Of a stretch of 64,000 bases of DNA, positions 34,691 to 44,000 are shown in pieces. Position 1 is the stretch's first letter. The number at the start of each line of letters is the position of its first letter. The position numbers were made by a program, and so were the translations under genes. Source of the stretch: Pseudomonas sp. H1h (GTDB taxonomy: Bacteria; Pseudomonadota; Gammaproteobacteria; Pseudomonadales; Pseudomonadaceae); the NCBI RefSeq assembly GCF_000633255.1, contig NZ_AYMJ01000012.1, positions 62,001 through 126,000 of the forward strand. Reading direction: 5' to 3'. The notes under the pieces are model-generated. The model had not been told where the DNA came from, made no database searches, and worked only from the letters and a program-made list of their open reading frames with translations.

Positions 34691-34858
34691 TTTTACGAGA
34701 GGCGCTGGAGAAATGCCTTGCGCGGCCGACATATTCTTATAGCACTTGGCCTTCATCTCTCTTGTCAGTCGGTGCCGCAATGATGCAACCTTGCCGCAGG
34801 CAACAGTAAAGAGGGCGAGAGCCCGGCGCGTTCAGCATATTTCCAAGCGAGTTCCTTC

Positions 34859-37555
34859 ATGAAGAGCCAACCCGATGCCGCCAGCCGTATGGCGGCCGAG
34901 GTAGTGACGCAGTTGCCTGTGCCCTCGCGGCTCGGCATGCTGCGTTTCGAGCGCTTGAATGAAGCCAGCTGGGCGATGCTGTTTCTCGACCCCAACTGCG
35001 AGCGTCAGTTCGGCCAACCGGCGGTCGAGCTCTGTGCGCTGGTCGGCTCGCCCTACGCCAGCCTGATGGAGCCTGAAGCGCGCTATCAACTGCACGACAC
35101 CATCCAGCAGCAACTCGGCGTCAGCCCGCATTATCTGGTGCGCTACACCCTGCACACCGCCGCCGGCGCCTTGAGCATCCTCGAGCTCGGCGAAGCCTAC
35201 AAACAGCACAATCGCCACCTGTTGCGCGGCTATTTGCTGGCCGTTGATAACGTGTTCGCTGAAGCGCCCACGCTGCCGTCCGTCGACCTCGAAACCCAGA
35301 ATTCCCGCCTGCAGATCGCCCTGGAACTCAACCAGCGTGCCCAGCAGGAACAACTGCAACATCTGGATCGGGTGCGCGCCCAGCAGGATCTGATCCTGTT
35401 GCTGGCCCGCCAGCGCTACAGCAGCCACAATTCGCTGCAGGAAGCCGCCGAGCTGATCACCCGCTGTGCCTGTGACATCTATGAAATCGACTGCGCCAGC
35501 CTGTGGAACCTCGAAGGTAATCTGCTGGTGCCGATTTCGGCGTATCACCGCGCGACTCAGGAATACATCCTGCCGGAGGTGATCGACATCAGCGGTTTCC
35601 CCGACTACATGGACGCCCTGCACGGCAGTCGCGCCATCGACGCGCACAACGCCATGCGCGACCCGCGCACCCGCGAGATGGCCGAAGCCCTGCGCCCGCG
35701 CGACGTCAACGCGATGCTCGACGCCAGTATCCGCGTCGATGGCCAAGTGGTCGGCGTGCTCTGCCTGGAACAGACCGGCGTCACCCGCGCCTGGCAGTCC
35801 GACGAAATCGCCTTTGCCGGTGAGCTGGCAGACCAGTTCGCCCAGGTCATCAACAACCACAACCGTCGCACCGCCACCAGCGCCCTGCACCTGTTCCAGC
35901 GCGCGGTCGAGCAAAGCGCCAACGCCTTTTTGCTGGTCAATTGCGACGGCGTGGTCGAGTACGTCAACCCGAGCTTCACCGCGATCACCCAGTATTCCAC
36001 CGAGGAAGTCCACGGCCAGCGCCTGTCGGAGCTTCCGGCCCTGGAAAACCTCAGTGAACTGCTGTTCGACGCGCCCTCGGCGCTGGCCAAGAGCAACAGC
36101 TGGCAGGGCGAATTCAAGAGCCGGCGCAAGAACCTCGAACCGTACTGGGGTCAGTTGTCGATCTCCAAGGTGTATGGCGACAACCGCGAGCTGACGCACT
36201 ACATCGGCATCTACGAAGACATTACCCAGACCAAACTGGCGCAACAGCGCATCGAGCGTCTGGCGTACACCGACAACCTGACCAACCTCGGTAACCGGCC
36301 TGCATTTATCCGCAATCTGGACGAACGCTTCGCCCGGGATAGCGATACCCCGATCAGCCTGTTGCTGGTGGACATCGACAACTTCAAACGAATCAACGAC
36401 AGCCTCGGTCACCAGACCGGCGACAAACTGCTGATCAGTCTCGCCCGGCGCCTGCGCAACAGCCTGAGCCCGAGCGGCAGCCTGGCGCGGTTTGCCAGTA
36501 ACGAGTTCGCCGTGCTGCTCGACGACACCGATCTCGAAGCCGGGCAGCAGATCGCCAGCCAACTGCTGATGACCCTCGACAAACCGATGTTCGTCGACAA
36601 CCAGCTGATCAGCGTCACCGGCTCGGTCGGCCTGGCCTGTGCGCCGCTGCACGGGCGCGATCCGCAGACCCTGATGCGTAACGCTGGCCTGGCCCTGCAC
36701 AAGGCCAAGGCCAACGGCAAACACCAGGTGCAAGTCTTCACCGAGGCGCTGAACGCCGAGGCCAGCTACAAGCTGTTCGTCGAGAACAACCTGCGCCGCG
36801 CCCTGACCCAGAACGAGCTGGACGTGTTCTATCAGCCCAAGCTGTGCCTGCGCAGCGGTCGCCTGCTGGGCATGGAAGCGCTGCTGCGCTGGAACCACCC
36901 GGAGCGTGGCATGATCCGTCCGGACCAGTTCATCAGCGTCGCCGAAGAGACCGGCCTGATCATCCCGATCGGCAAGTGGATCGCCCGTCAGGCCTGCCGC
37001 ATGAGCAAAGCGCTGACCGCCGCCGGCATGGGCAATCTGCAAGTGGCGATCAACCTGTCGCCCAAGCAATTCTCCGACCCGGACCTGGTCGCCTCGATCG
37101 CCAACATCCTCAAGGAAGAAGCGCTGCCGGCCAATCTGCTGGAGCTGGAGCTGACCGAAGGTTTGCTGCTGGAAGCCACCGAAGACACGCACCTGCAGCT
37201 CGACCAGCTCAAGCGCCTGGGCCTGACCCTGGCCATGGATGACTTCGGCACCGGTTATTCGTCGCTGAGTTATTTGAAGAAATTCCCGATCGACATCATC
37301 AAGATCGATCGCAGCTTCATCCACGAGATCCCGGACAACCAGGACGACATGGAAATTACCTCGGCGGTGATCGCCATGGCGCACAACCTCAAGCTCAAAG
37401 TCGTGGCCGAAGGCATCGAAACCGCCGAACAGCTGGCATTCCTGCGTCGCCACCGCTGCGATGTCGGCCAGGGCTACCTGTTCGACCGCCCGATACCCGG
37501 CGCCGAGCTGATCCAGGCGCTCAAGCGCTACCCACGCGGCCCGCTCTGCCTCTAA
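34859..37555 (+). CDS. dipA: Cyclic-di-GMP phosphodiesterase with PAS-GAF-PAS-GGDEF-EAL architecture
   Basis: An 898-residue signalling protein corresponding to PA5017 (DipA), which lowers c-di-GMP and drives biofilm dispersion. Domains in order: PAS-like (about 25-135), GAF (about 175-330), PAS (about 345-460), GGDEF (about 470-625) and EAL (about 640-890). The GGDEF active site is ASNEF at residues 546-550, so the cyclase is expected to be inactive, perhaps GTP-sensing. The EAL domain is intact: MEALLRW with E673, and DDFGTGYSSLSYLKKFPID with the metal Asp pair. No membrane segment is visible, so it is a soluble sensor. The context aceF-dipA-msrA-rlmJ matches PAO1 apart from the phosphatase gene. 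Confidence 0.95.
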   Translation: MKSQPDAASRMAAEVVTQLPVPSRLGMLRFERLNEASWAMLFLDPNCERQFGQPAVELCALVGSPYASLMEPEARYQLHDTIQQQLGVSPHYLVRYTLHTAAGALSILELGEAYKQHNRHLLRGYLLAVDNVFAEAPTLPSVDLETQNSRLQIALELNQRAQQEQLQHLDRVRAQQDLILLLARQRYSSHNSLQEAAELITRCACDIYEIDCASLWNLEGNLLVPISAYHRATQEYILPEVIDISGFPDYMDALHGSRAIDAHNAMRDPRTREMAEALRPRDVNAMLDASIRVDGQVVGVLCLEQTGVTRAWQSDEIAFAGELADQFAQVINNHNRRTATSALHLFQRAVEQSANAFLLVNCDGVVEYVNPSFTAITQYSTEEVHGQRLSELPALENLSELLFDAPSALAKSNSWQGEFKSRRKNLEPYWGQLSISKVYGDNRELTHYIGIYEDITQTKLAQQRIERLAYTDNLTNLGNRPAFIRNLDERFARDSDTPISLLLVDIDNFKRINDSLGHQTGDKLLISLARRLRNSLSPSGSLARFASNEFAVLLDDTDLEAGQQIASQLLMTLDKPMFVDNQLISVTGSVGLACAPLHGRDPQTLMRNAGLALHKAKANGKHQVQVFTEALNAEASYKLFVENNLRRALTQNELDVFYQPKLCLRSGRLLGMEALLRWNHPERGMIRPDQFISVAEETGLIIPIGKWIARQACRMSKALTAAGMGNLQVAINLSPKQFSDPDLVASIANILKEEALPANLLELELTEGLLLEATEDTHLQLDQLKRLGLTLAMDDFGTGYSSLSYLKKFPIDIIKIDRSFIHEIPDNQDDMEITSAVIAMAHNLKLKVVAEGIETAEQLAFLRRHRCDVGQGYLFDRPIPGAELIQALKRYPRGPLCL

Positions 37556-37569
37556 ACAACACAGATCCC

Positions 37570-37660
37570 TTGTAGGAGTGAGCCTGCTCGCGATAGTGGT
37601 AGGTCAATCAACTTATTCGTTACTGAAATACCGCTATCGCGAGCAGGCTCACTCCTACAA
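37570..37660. repeat. REP doublet (REPIN), 91 bp, TGTAGGAGTGAGCCTG variant
   Basis: Inverted copies of TTGTAGGAGTGAGCCTGCTC bound a spacer. This variant uses GTAGGAGTGAGCC in place of GTGGGAGCGGGCT found in the other doublets, so it belongs to a separate subgroup. Confidence 0.9.
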
Positions 37661-37763
37661 TGGGTGCGAGTACCCGCACATTTTGGGTAGTGATTAACTG
37701 GGCATCATTGGGCACACTGGCGGTCTGATTTTTTACATCCCATCCTGACTGAGAGGAACGATC

Positions 37764-38429
37764 ATGGTTCTGCGCTCGGAAATTCTGGTGAACAAAAACG
37801 TGCTACCGACCAAAGACCAAGCTCTGCCCGGCCGCGAAACCGCGATGACCCTGCCTGAAAAGCACTTCGTCTTCGAAGAAACCCCGCTGCTCGGCCCGTT
37901 CTTCCAGGACGTCGACTTCGCGATCTTCGGCCTGGGTTGCTTCTGGGGTGCCGAACGCCGCTTCTGGCAGCGTGAAGGCGTGGTCAGCACCGTGGTCGGC
38001 TACGCCGGTGGCTACACGCCGAACCCGACTTATGAAGAAGTCTGCTCGGGCCTGACCGGCCACGCCGAAGTGGTGCTGGTGGTGTATGACAAGGCCAAAG
38101 TCAGCTACGAAGAGCTGCTGGCGATGTTCTGGGAACTGCACAACCCGACGCAGGGCATGCGCCAGGGTAACGACATCGGCACCCAGTACCGCTCGGTGAT
38201 CTACGCGACCTCGCCAGAGCAACTGGATGCGGCGCTCAAGAGCAAAGCGGTGTATCAGGCTGAACTGTCGAAGGCCGGTCTGGGCGAAATCAGCACCGAC
38301 ATCGAACAGGCGCCGACCGTGTACTTCGCCGAGGCGTATCACCAGCAATACCTGGCGAAGAATCCCGAAGGCTACTGCGGGATCGGCGGCACCGGCGTGT
38401 GCATGCCACCGAGTCTGGCGGGCAACTAA
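37764..38429 (+). CDS. msrA: Peptide-methionine (S)-S-oxide reductase
   Basis: MsrA reduces methionine-S-sulfoxide in oxidised proteins. It is 221 residues with the catalytic motif [11 protein letters not shown], Cys 59 being the nucleophile. [18 protein letters not shown] and the C-terminal [13 protein letters not shown] contain the likely resolving cysteine. A segment of about 50 residues precedes the catalytic domain, as in E. coli MsrA. AGAGGAACG precedes the ATG. Position after dipA matches PAO1 (PA5018). Confidence 0.97.
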   Translation: MVLRSEILVNKNVLPTKDQALPGRETAMTLPEKHFVFEETPLLGPFFQDVDFAIFGLGCFWGAERRFWQREGVVSTVVGYAGGYTPNPTYEEVCSGLTGHAEVVLVVYDKAKVSYEELLAMFWELHNPTQGMRQGNDIGTQYRSVIYATSPEQLDAALKSKAVYQAELSKAGLGEISTDIEQAPTVYFAEAYHQQYLAKNPEGYCGIGGTGVCMPPSLAGN

Positions 38430-38440
38430 AGCCTGGAAGC

Positions 38441-38506
38441 TTCGCGAGCAAGCCCGCTGCCACATTTGAAATGCGTTCCAAATGTGGCAGCGGACTTGCT
38501 CGCGAA
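38441..38506. repeat. Compact inside-out REP pair forming a 28-bp hairpin
   Basis: The arms TTCGCGAGCAAGCCCGCTGC... (38441-38468) and its complement (38479-38506) match at 27 of 28 positions around a 10-base loop. The REP polarity is reversed relative to the 92-bp doublets. It separates the convergent msrA and rlmJ and may help to end both transcripts. Confidence 0.88.
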
Positions 38507-38538
38507 GGCGTCCGATCAGACACCATCAAAGCAACTGA

Positions 38539-39378
38539 TCAACTCTCGGCAATCAACCAGTCCATCTGCCACCCACCCTGGGTCTGCCCAAGTTTCCTGG
38601 ACAGCCACGGCAGCAGCTCACGCAATTCTTCCTCCAGCCCCCACGGCGGATTGGCAATCGCCATGCCCGATCCGTTCAGGCTGTTCGGCGTATCCAGCGG
38701 ATGCACCAACAGCTCCACGCGCAGCAGTTTCGGCGCACCAGTACCGGCCAGGTCCTGATAGAAACGACGCAGCGCACGCTGGTCCTTCACCGGGTACCAG
38801 ATTGCCGCCACGGTCTGGCGCATCCGGCCAATCGCCTCTTTCAACGACGCCGCGCAACGTTGCATTTCATCGAGCTGTTCGAACGGCGGATCAATCAACA
38901 TCACCGCACGCTTCTCCTGCACCGGCAACATCGCCCGCGCCACATGCCAGCCCTCGCCCAGATGCACCTTCACCCGACGGTCGCCGGCCATGTTGTCCTT
39001 GAGCAGCACGCCGTCTTCCGGGTGCTTCTCGTTGAGCATCACCCGGTCCTGCGGCCGGGTCAGACGCCGCGCCAACTCCGGCGAACCCGGGTAATAGCGC
39101 AACTGGCCATCCGGGTTCATCTCGTGCAGCACGTTCATGTAGTCGGCGGTCAGCGCCGGCAGATCCGGCTGATCCCACAAGCGCGCGATGCCTTCCAGGT
39201 ACTCGCCGGTACGGTTGGCCTGATCACCCTGCAGGTCATACAGACCGATGCCGGCGTGGCTGTCGAGATAGGCAAACGGCTGCTCCTTGCACGACATCAG
39301 GGCGATGAGGCGGGTCAAAGTCAGGTGTTTGAACACATCGGCGTGATTGCCGGCATGGAAGGCGTGACGATAATTCAT
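38539..39378 (-). CDS. rlmJ: 23S rRNA (adenine-2030-N6)-methyltransferase
   Basis: RlmJ methylates A2030 of 23S rRNA with S-adenosylmethionine. It is 279 residues, with the characteristic N-terminus MNYRHAFHAGNHADVFKHL, the SAM-site block YLDSHAGIGLYDL and the catalytic DPPFEQLDEM (the N6-adenine methylase DPPY/F motif). It corresponds to PA5019. It is convergent with msrA across a REP hairpin. Confidence 0.95.
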   Translation of the reverse strand: MNYRHAFHAGNHADVFKHLTLTRLIALMSCKEQPFAYLDSHAGIGLYDLQGDQANRTGEYLEGIARLWDQPDLPALTADYMNVLHEMNPDGQLRYYPGSPELARRLTRPQDRVMLNEKHPEDGVLLKDNMAGDRRVKVHLGEGWHVARAMLPVQEKRAVMLIDPPFEQLDEMQRCAASLKEAIGRMRQTVAAIWYPVKDQRALRRFYQDLAGTGAPKLLRVELLVHPLDTPNSLNGSGMAIANPPWGLEEELRELLPWLSRKLGQTQGGWQMDWLIAES

Positions 39379-39495
39379 GGCTGCTCCTGCGAGGGCCGTG
39401 AAGTTTACCTTTTACCGGGCGGCAAGTCAGGGGTTGGCGGCCGAGCGGGCCTCTCACATCTCAAGAACCCGCCACAGTTTGAAACTCACCAACAT

Positions 39496-39681
39496 TCAGT
39501 TCGGCATTGAGCCCAATCGTTTCCCGATCACATCCAGCAAATCACACCCATCACGCAAGGGAATGGCGCAGAGTTTGGCGAAGTCACTGAGGATGATGGA
39601 GTCGCACTCGATCGAGCCGCGCATGCACAGGTTTTCCAGCACCTGGACGACGGTGCGGATGCGGTAGTTGGCGGCGTCCAT
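39496..39681 (-). CDS. Small hypothetical protein (61 residues)
   Basis: A 61-residue open frame with a ribosome site (AGGGAT, about 6 bp before the ATG at 39681). The protein MDAANYRIRTVVQVLENLCM... has two Cys-containing segments and no membrane segment or signal. I do not recognise a family. It lies 85 bp downstream of the DUF4123 gene on the same strand and 117 bp upstream of rlmJ. Codon use resembles its GC-rich neighbours, which supports a real gene, but its size keeps confidence moderate. Confidence 0.45.
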   Translation of the reverse strand: MDAANYRIRTVVQVLENLCMRGSIECDSIILSDFAKLCAIPLRDGCDLLDVIGKRLGSMPN

Positions 39682-39766
39682 CAGCTATCCCTGCAACCCA
39701 TCGCCTACCAGTTCATGAAAACCGCCGCGACTCGAAGGAAACGTCCGGGGCCTTCGCCCGGAAACC

Positions 39767-40489
39767 TCACTCCGACTCTGTCAGCAAATACTCCAACAAC
39801 GCCGACTGCGACGATTCTTCCGACGTTGCGACCTGAAAAAACTGCCTGACCTTGCAGCGTAGAACCGGCTCGGGGAAGTCCTCGAAGAGCATCGGATGCT
39901 CCTCGCTCAACCACTGCACAGCATTGCCGACGCGAACGTCGTCACCCGCCGCAGCCAAGACCGACTCCGGTACTGTCCACCAAGGAAACACCCGCTCCGA
40001 AGCCTGCGCCCTGCCCCCGACAGCCACGGCCTGACCATTGATCAAACCGCGCGATATCACCGGCATCAGTTGCGCCGAATCCACTGCGTCCGAATGCAGG
40101 ATCGGCAACAGAAACCGCCCATCCCAAAAACGGAAAAACACCGCTTTGCCGTCCGGCATCAACACCTGGGTCAAACTGCGCAAATGCTCAACCACCACTT
40201 CAAGGCTCGCCGAAGAAACCGCCAGCCAGCCCCAATCAAGAGACTCGGTAGTCGCCACCCAATCGAGAAACTCACTGTCTGCCGGGACAATTCCCACGAA
40301 AGGCATCACAGCATCCCACTGCGCGTAAATCGTATCCGCCCAAATCGGACTTGGCGCTTGGGCGGTAGTTGACCCGCTCAAGATCTTGAATGGCTCGCCA
40401 TCGCTGGTGCTGCTGAGAACTGCAAACAGTTGTTCATCGGCCATTAGCGGCTGACGCTGTAACCAATGTTGGGGAATTAGTTTTTTCAT
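39767..40489 (-). CDS. DUF4123 protein, type VI secretion effector-loading adaptor
   Basis: A 240-residue protein with the DUF4123 (Tap/TEC chaperone) pattern: LFAVLSSTSDGEPFKIL near the start, then WADTIYAQWDAVMPFVGIVP, then SLDWGWLAVSSASLEVVVEHLRSL and VFFRFWDGRFLLPIL. These proteins bind VgrG and carry a specific effector onto the spike. It is 126 bp downstream of the small membrane-protein gene and on the same strand as vgrG. In most islands the adaptor directly follows vgrG; here the likely immunity gene comes first. AGG precedes the ATG by 8 bp. Confidence 0.82.
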   Translation of the reverse strand: MKKLIPQHWLQRQPLMADEQLFAVLSSTSDGEPFKILSGSTTAQAPSPIWADTIYAQWDAVMPFVGIVPADSEFLDWVATTESLDWGWLAVSSASLEVVVEHLRSLTQVLMPDGKAVFFRFWDGRFLLPILHSDAVDSAQLMPVISRGLINGQAVAVGGRAQASERVFPWWTVPESVLAAAGDDVRVGNAVQWLSEEHPMLFEDFPEPVLRCKVRQFFQVATSEESSQSALLEYLLTESE

Positions 40490-40615
40490 TCAAGGACCTA
40501 TTCAGCTCTCGACAATATCGAGAATGCTGTTATCTACAAAAACAAATGGCTGAGTTACAAACCAGCGTAAAGAGACAACCTGAATGACAAAAACAGATTG
40601 ATCATCGAAAAATGG

Positions 40616-41005
40616 TTAACTCAGCCAACCATTAACCTTCCCCAACACCACACCGATTATTGCAAGGGTGCTTAACACCAACATCATCCAATTGGAAAAT
40701 AAAATTATCCGCCGCAAGCCTACTGGCAAGGCTTCGTAATCCTTGGCGTCCAGCTCTCCATTTCGTATGGATTTACGCGAGAAGATCATGAGCGTGCCCA
40801 CACTACTAATAAATAGAAATCGGCCAATCGGCTCCCACCCCAAGGTGCGTTTTCTAGAAATAACAGCCGGTGAATTGCTCAAACACTTAAAGATATCCCG
40901 CGCAAAAAAATAAGCGACAAACAGCAAAATCAATGACGACAGAAAAATAAGTGCAATCAATACCAAACCACTTAACAGGAACAGCATTTCAATATCCGAT
41001 CTCAT
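40616..41005 (-). CDS. Small three-helix inner-membrane protein, likely immunity protein for the VgrG effector
   Basis: A 129-residue protein with hydrophobic segments at about residues 8-34 (LFLLSGLVLIALIFLSSLIL...), 62-80 (IGRFLFISSVGTLMIF) and 100-122 (IILFSNWMMLVLSTLAIIGV). No family is recognised. Its ATG overlaps the vgrG TGA by 4 bp (ATGA), so it is made in step with VgrG. The gene is visibly AT-richer than the vgrG core. A polytopic membrane protein coupled to a toxin with a glycine-rich hydrophobic C-terminus is what is expected of an immunity protein against a pore former; this role is inferred. Confidence 0.72.
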   Translation of the reverse strand: MRSDIEMLFLLSGLVLIALIFLSSLILLFVAYFFARDIFKCLSNSPAVISRKRTLGWEPIGRFLFISSVGTLMIFSRKSIRNGELDAKDYEALPVGLRRIILFSNWMMLVLSTLAIIGVVLGKVNGWLS

Positions 41006-44000
41006 TTCTGGATCTCATAGACAACATCTGCCCCTTGCTCGCCCCACTCCCCGAAAGTATTGCCCAGCACAGCGGTACCCAAACCAGTCAACACAAGACC
41101 GCAGGCGATTCCGCCTGCCCCCAAAGTGCTAAGCCCGATAGCGGCGCACACCGGACCCGCAATTGCCGCCCCTGCGGCTCCGCCCATGACAATTCCACTA
41201 AATTTCCCACTTTCGGTGAACCGCACTCTCCTGCAAGCCTCTTCAGTACCCTCTCGACAGGTCTCCTTGACCTTAATTCCCGATGCTGTGGCCTGTAGCC
41301 CAACTCCGATCCAGCCCCCCACTTTTATTACCTTGCTCGCCTTACTTACCCCCTCAATATGCGTCGCATACCCCGGAATTCCGGCTGAAGTACCCACCTT
41401 GCTCCAGTGATGGACAAGGCTGCGGCTGGAAATGCCCAGTGCTTTCCTAAGGTTCGGGTGATCGGGCAAACCAACCATTTTTCGCATTAAGGGACTGAGG
41501 CTGTTATCCAGTTGCGTCATCAACTGTTTTCGCTTTTCAAAGAAATCAACACCTTTAAGCTTGCCGTGCTTATCGAAGGTTTCCTTATGCAGTGATTCCA
41601 ACTCACTCAACGTGCCGGCGAGATTTTTTAAATGATTACTGAACATCGCCGCCCCAATCCCCATGCTTGTCGAACCCTGCGATAAAAACGATTCAATCTC
41701 CCCATGATGCCGAGCCATAAACTCCGCCTCCGCATCACTCATCGGCGCCAACGCCGCATCAACTTTCTGCGCCGCCTCCATCAGCAACGCCTCTTCCCGA
41801 GTGCATTGCGTATTTCGTGGATCGCTGAGGACGATCAGTTGCCCAGGTTTGGCGTATTGGCTGAGTTGCGGATTAAGGCTGCGAAATTTCTCCAGCACGG
41901 CCGGATCTGGCTGCGGGAACAGTGTGGATTCCAGCGCAGACCGCGACATTCCCTGTTCAACAATATGAAAGCCCGGCTCAGCGCCCGAAGGCGCCGGCCG
42001 GGCTGAGGACTTTGGGGGTTGCGACAACGTGTCGGGCGCCGGGCAGAGGCCATTCTTGCAGCGCTCGCACTCTTCGCAGAACGGTGCATCGCTATTCAGG
42101 CTCATGATCTGTCCTGGCGTGAGGATGGCGGCGGGCGCTGCCGCCAGTTTCTCCGGCAATCCCGGCACAATCGGCGCCGCACTCATCGCCGCCATCGGCG
42201 CACCACCGACCTGAATCGGCACGCTGCTGAAGATCCCGCCGGGGCCGATGTTGATCCACTGCCCGCCCGCCTGAATCGTCGCGCTCGCACCGCCATCGAT
42301 GACCACTTGTTGCCCGGCGCTGACGTGGAACTGTCCGCTGGCGCTGGTTGCCTGATTGCTCACCCGAATGTGCCGATCGCCAACAACCGTCAAATGGTCG
42401 TCCCTCTTCACTTCGGCCTGGCGCTGGCCGTGGGTGATGCGCTGTTCGTCCGCCTTCAGCTCATGCTTTGCGGTGCCGGTGACGACGATGCTGCGCTGAT
42501 TGTCGACCTGCACCTGTTGGTCGTGCAGCACATGCTGGGTCCAGTTGCGCTGGGCGCGCAGGTAGATTTCCTCGGCGCCTTTTTTGTCCTCGATACGCAG
42601 TTCGTTGTAACCGCCGCCACCGGGGCTGCTCTGGCTGCGGAAGATGCTGCGGGTCTGGTCGGCCGGCAAATCCAGCGGCACTGGCGTCGCGGCGCTCGGC
42701 AAACAACCCATGACCAAGGGTTTGTCGGCATCGGCGTCGATGAACCCGACCAGCACCTCCATGCCGACCCGTGGGATCAGCACGCTGCCGTAATGGTCAT
42801 GCGCCCACCCCGTAGCGACACGCAGCCAGCAACTGGAGTGCTCGTTGAGTTCGCCGTCACGATCCCAAGCCAGTTGCACCTTGACCCGGCCGTACTCGTC
42901 GCAGTGGATTTCCGTGTCTTTCGGCCCAGTGACCACCGCTGGTTGATAGCCGAGCATCCGTGGTTTTTCCGGGCCAAGGGCCGGGCGGAAGAACACATCC
43001 CACGGCGTGGCGAGAAAGGTATTACGGTAGCCCTGGAATGTTTCCCCATCACTGGTCACCGATTCCTCCAGCACTTGCGGCTGTCGCCCACAGTGCTCGA
43101 TGGCGGTGAGCAGCCACAGATCATTCCAGTCCTGGCGCGGGTGCTCGGTCAGTTGCAGGAAATGTCCACACACCAGCGAGGATTCATCGCTGATGCCTTC
43201 GGCCTGACGGTAGTCGGCGACATGCCGCTCAAGCGCACGTTGTGCCAGGTGCTTGCCAGTTTCACGATCGTTGAATTGACCGGGGAAGTGATACTCCTCC
43301 AGCACTGGGCGCTGCTCGCTTTCACTACGCCTTTGCAGTTGCACGCGCGGCTTTTCAAAGTTGTAGTCACGCAGGGTAACCACGCTGGTACGGGTCTCCA
43401 CGCGCACGTTGAAACGCTGGATCGCCGGCGCGCCTGCCGCCATGCCGCTGCCCGGCAGGTACAACGTCGGCGTCGCCAGACGCGGGAACACCGTTTGATC
43501 GTCGCCGAACACCAATACGTGGCCTTCGGGACTGTGCTGAAAGTGGTAATGAATGCCGACCTCGGCACACAGGCGCTGGATGAACGCCAGATCGCTCTCG
43601 GCGTACTGCACGCAATATTCACGCAGCGGGTAGTCGCTGCCGAGGCGGAACTCGAACGCATCGCGCAGGATCGCGTGATCCTTGAGGATCCGCGCAACGA
43701 TCTGCGGCACCGTTTGATGCTGGAAGATCCGCTGATTGATGCGGTGCCCGAGGTACGTCAGACGCGGGACCAGGCTCAAGTGATAGCGCGTCAGACGTTT
43801 CCCGGAGTCGCCCTGCCCGACCTGATAAATCTGACCGTGAACACCGGAACCGTCCGCGTCAAAACTCAGAAACGCCTGACGGTGCAGCAGGCTTTCGAGG
43901 TCCAGATCGGGCCGTTCACTGACCAGTTCCAGTTCGAAACGATAGGGTTGGCTGATGGCTTCCTTGCCCGTGAACTCAAGGACCTTGAGGTCAAGTTGGG

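Noticed and set aside
34832-37453. Long open frame antisense to dipA (873 codons)
   Set aside because: It lies wholly over a gene with clear GAF, PAS and EAL domains and carries no motif of its own.
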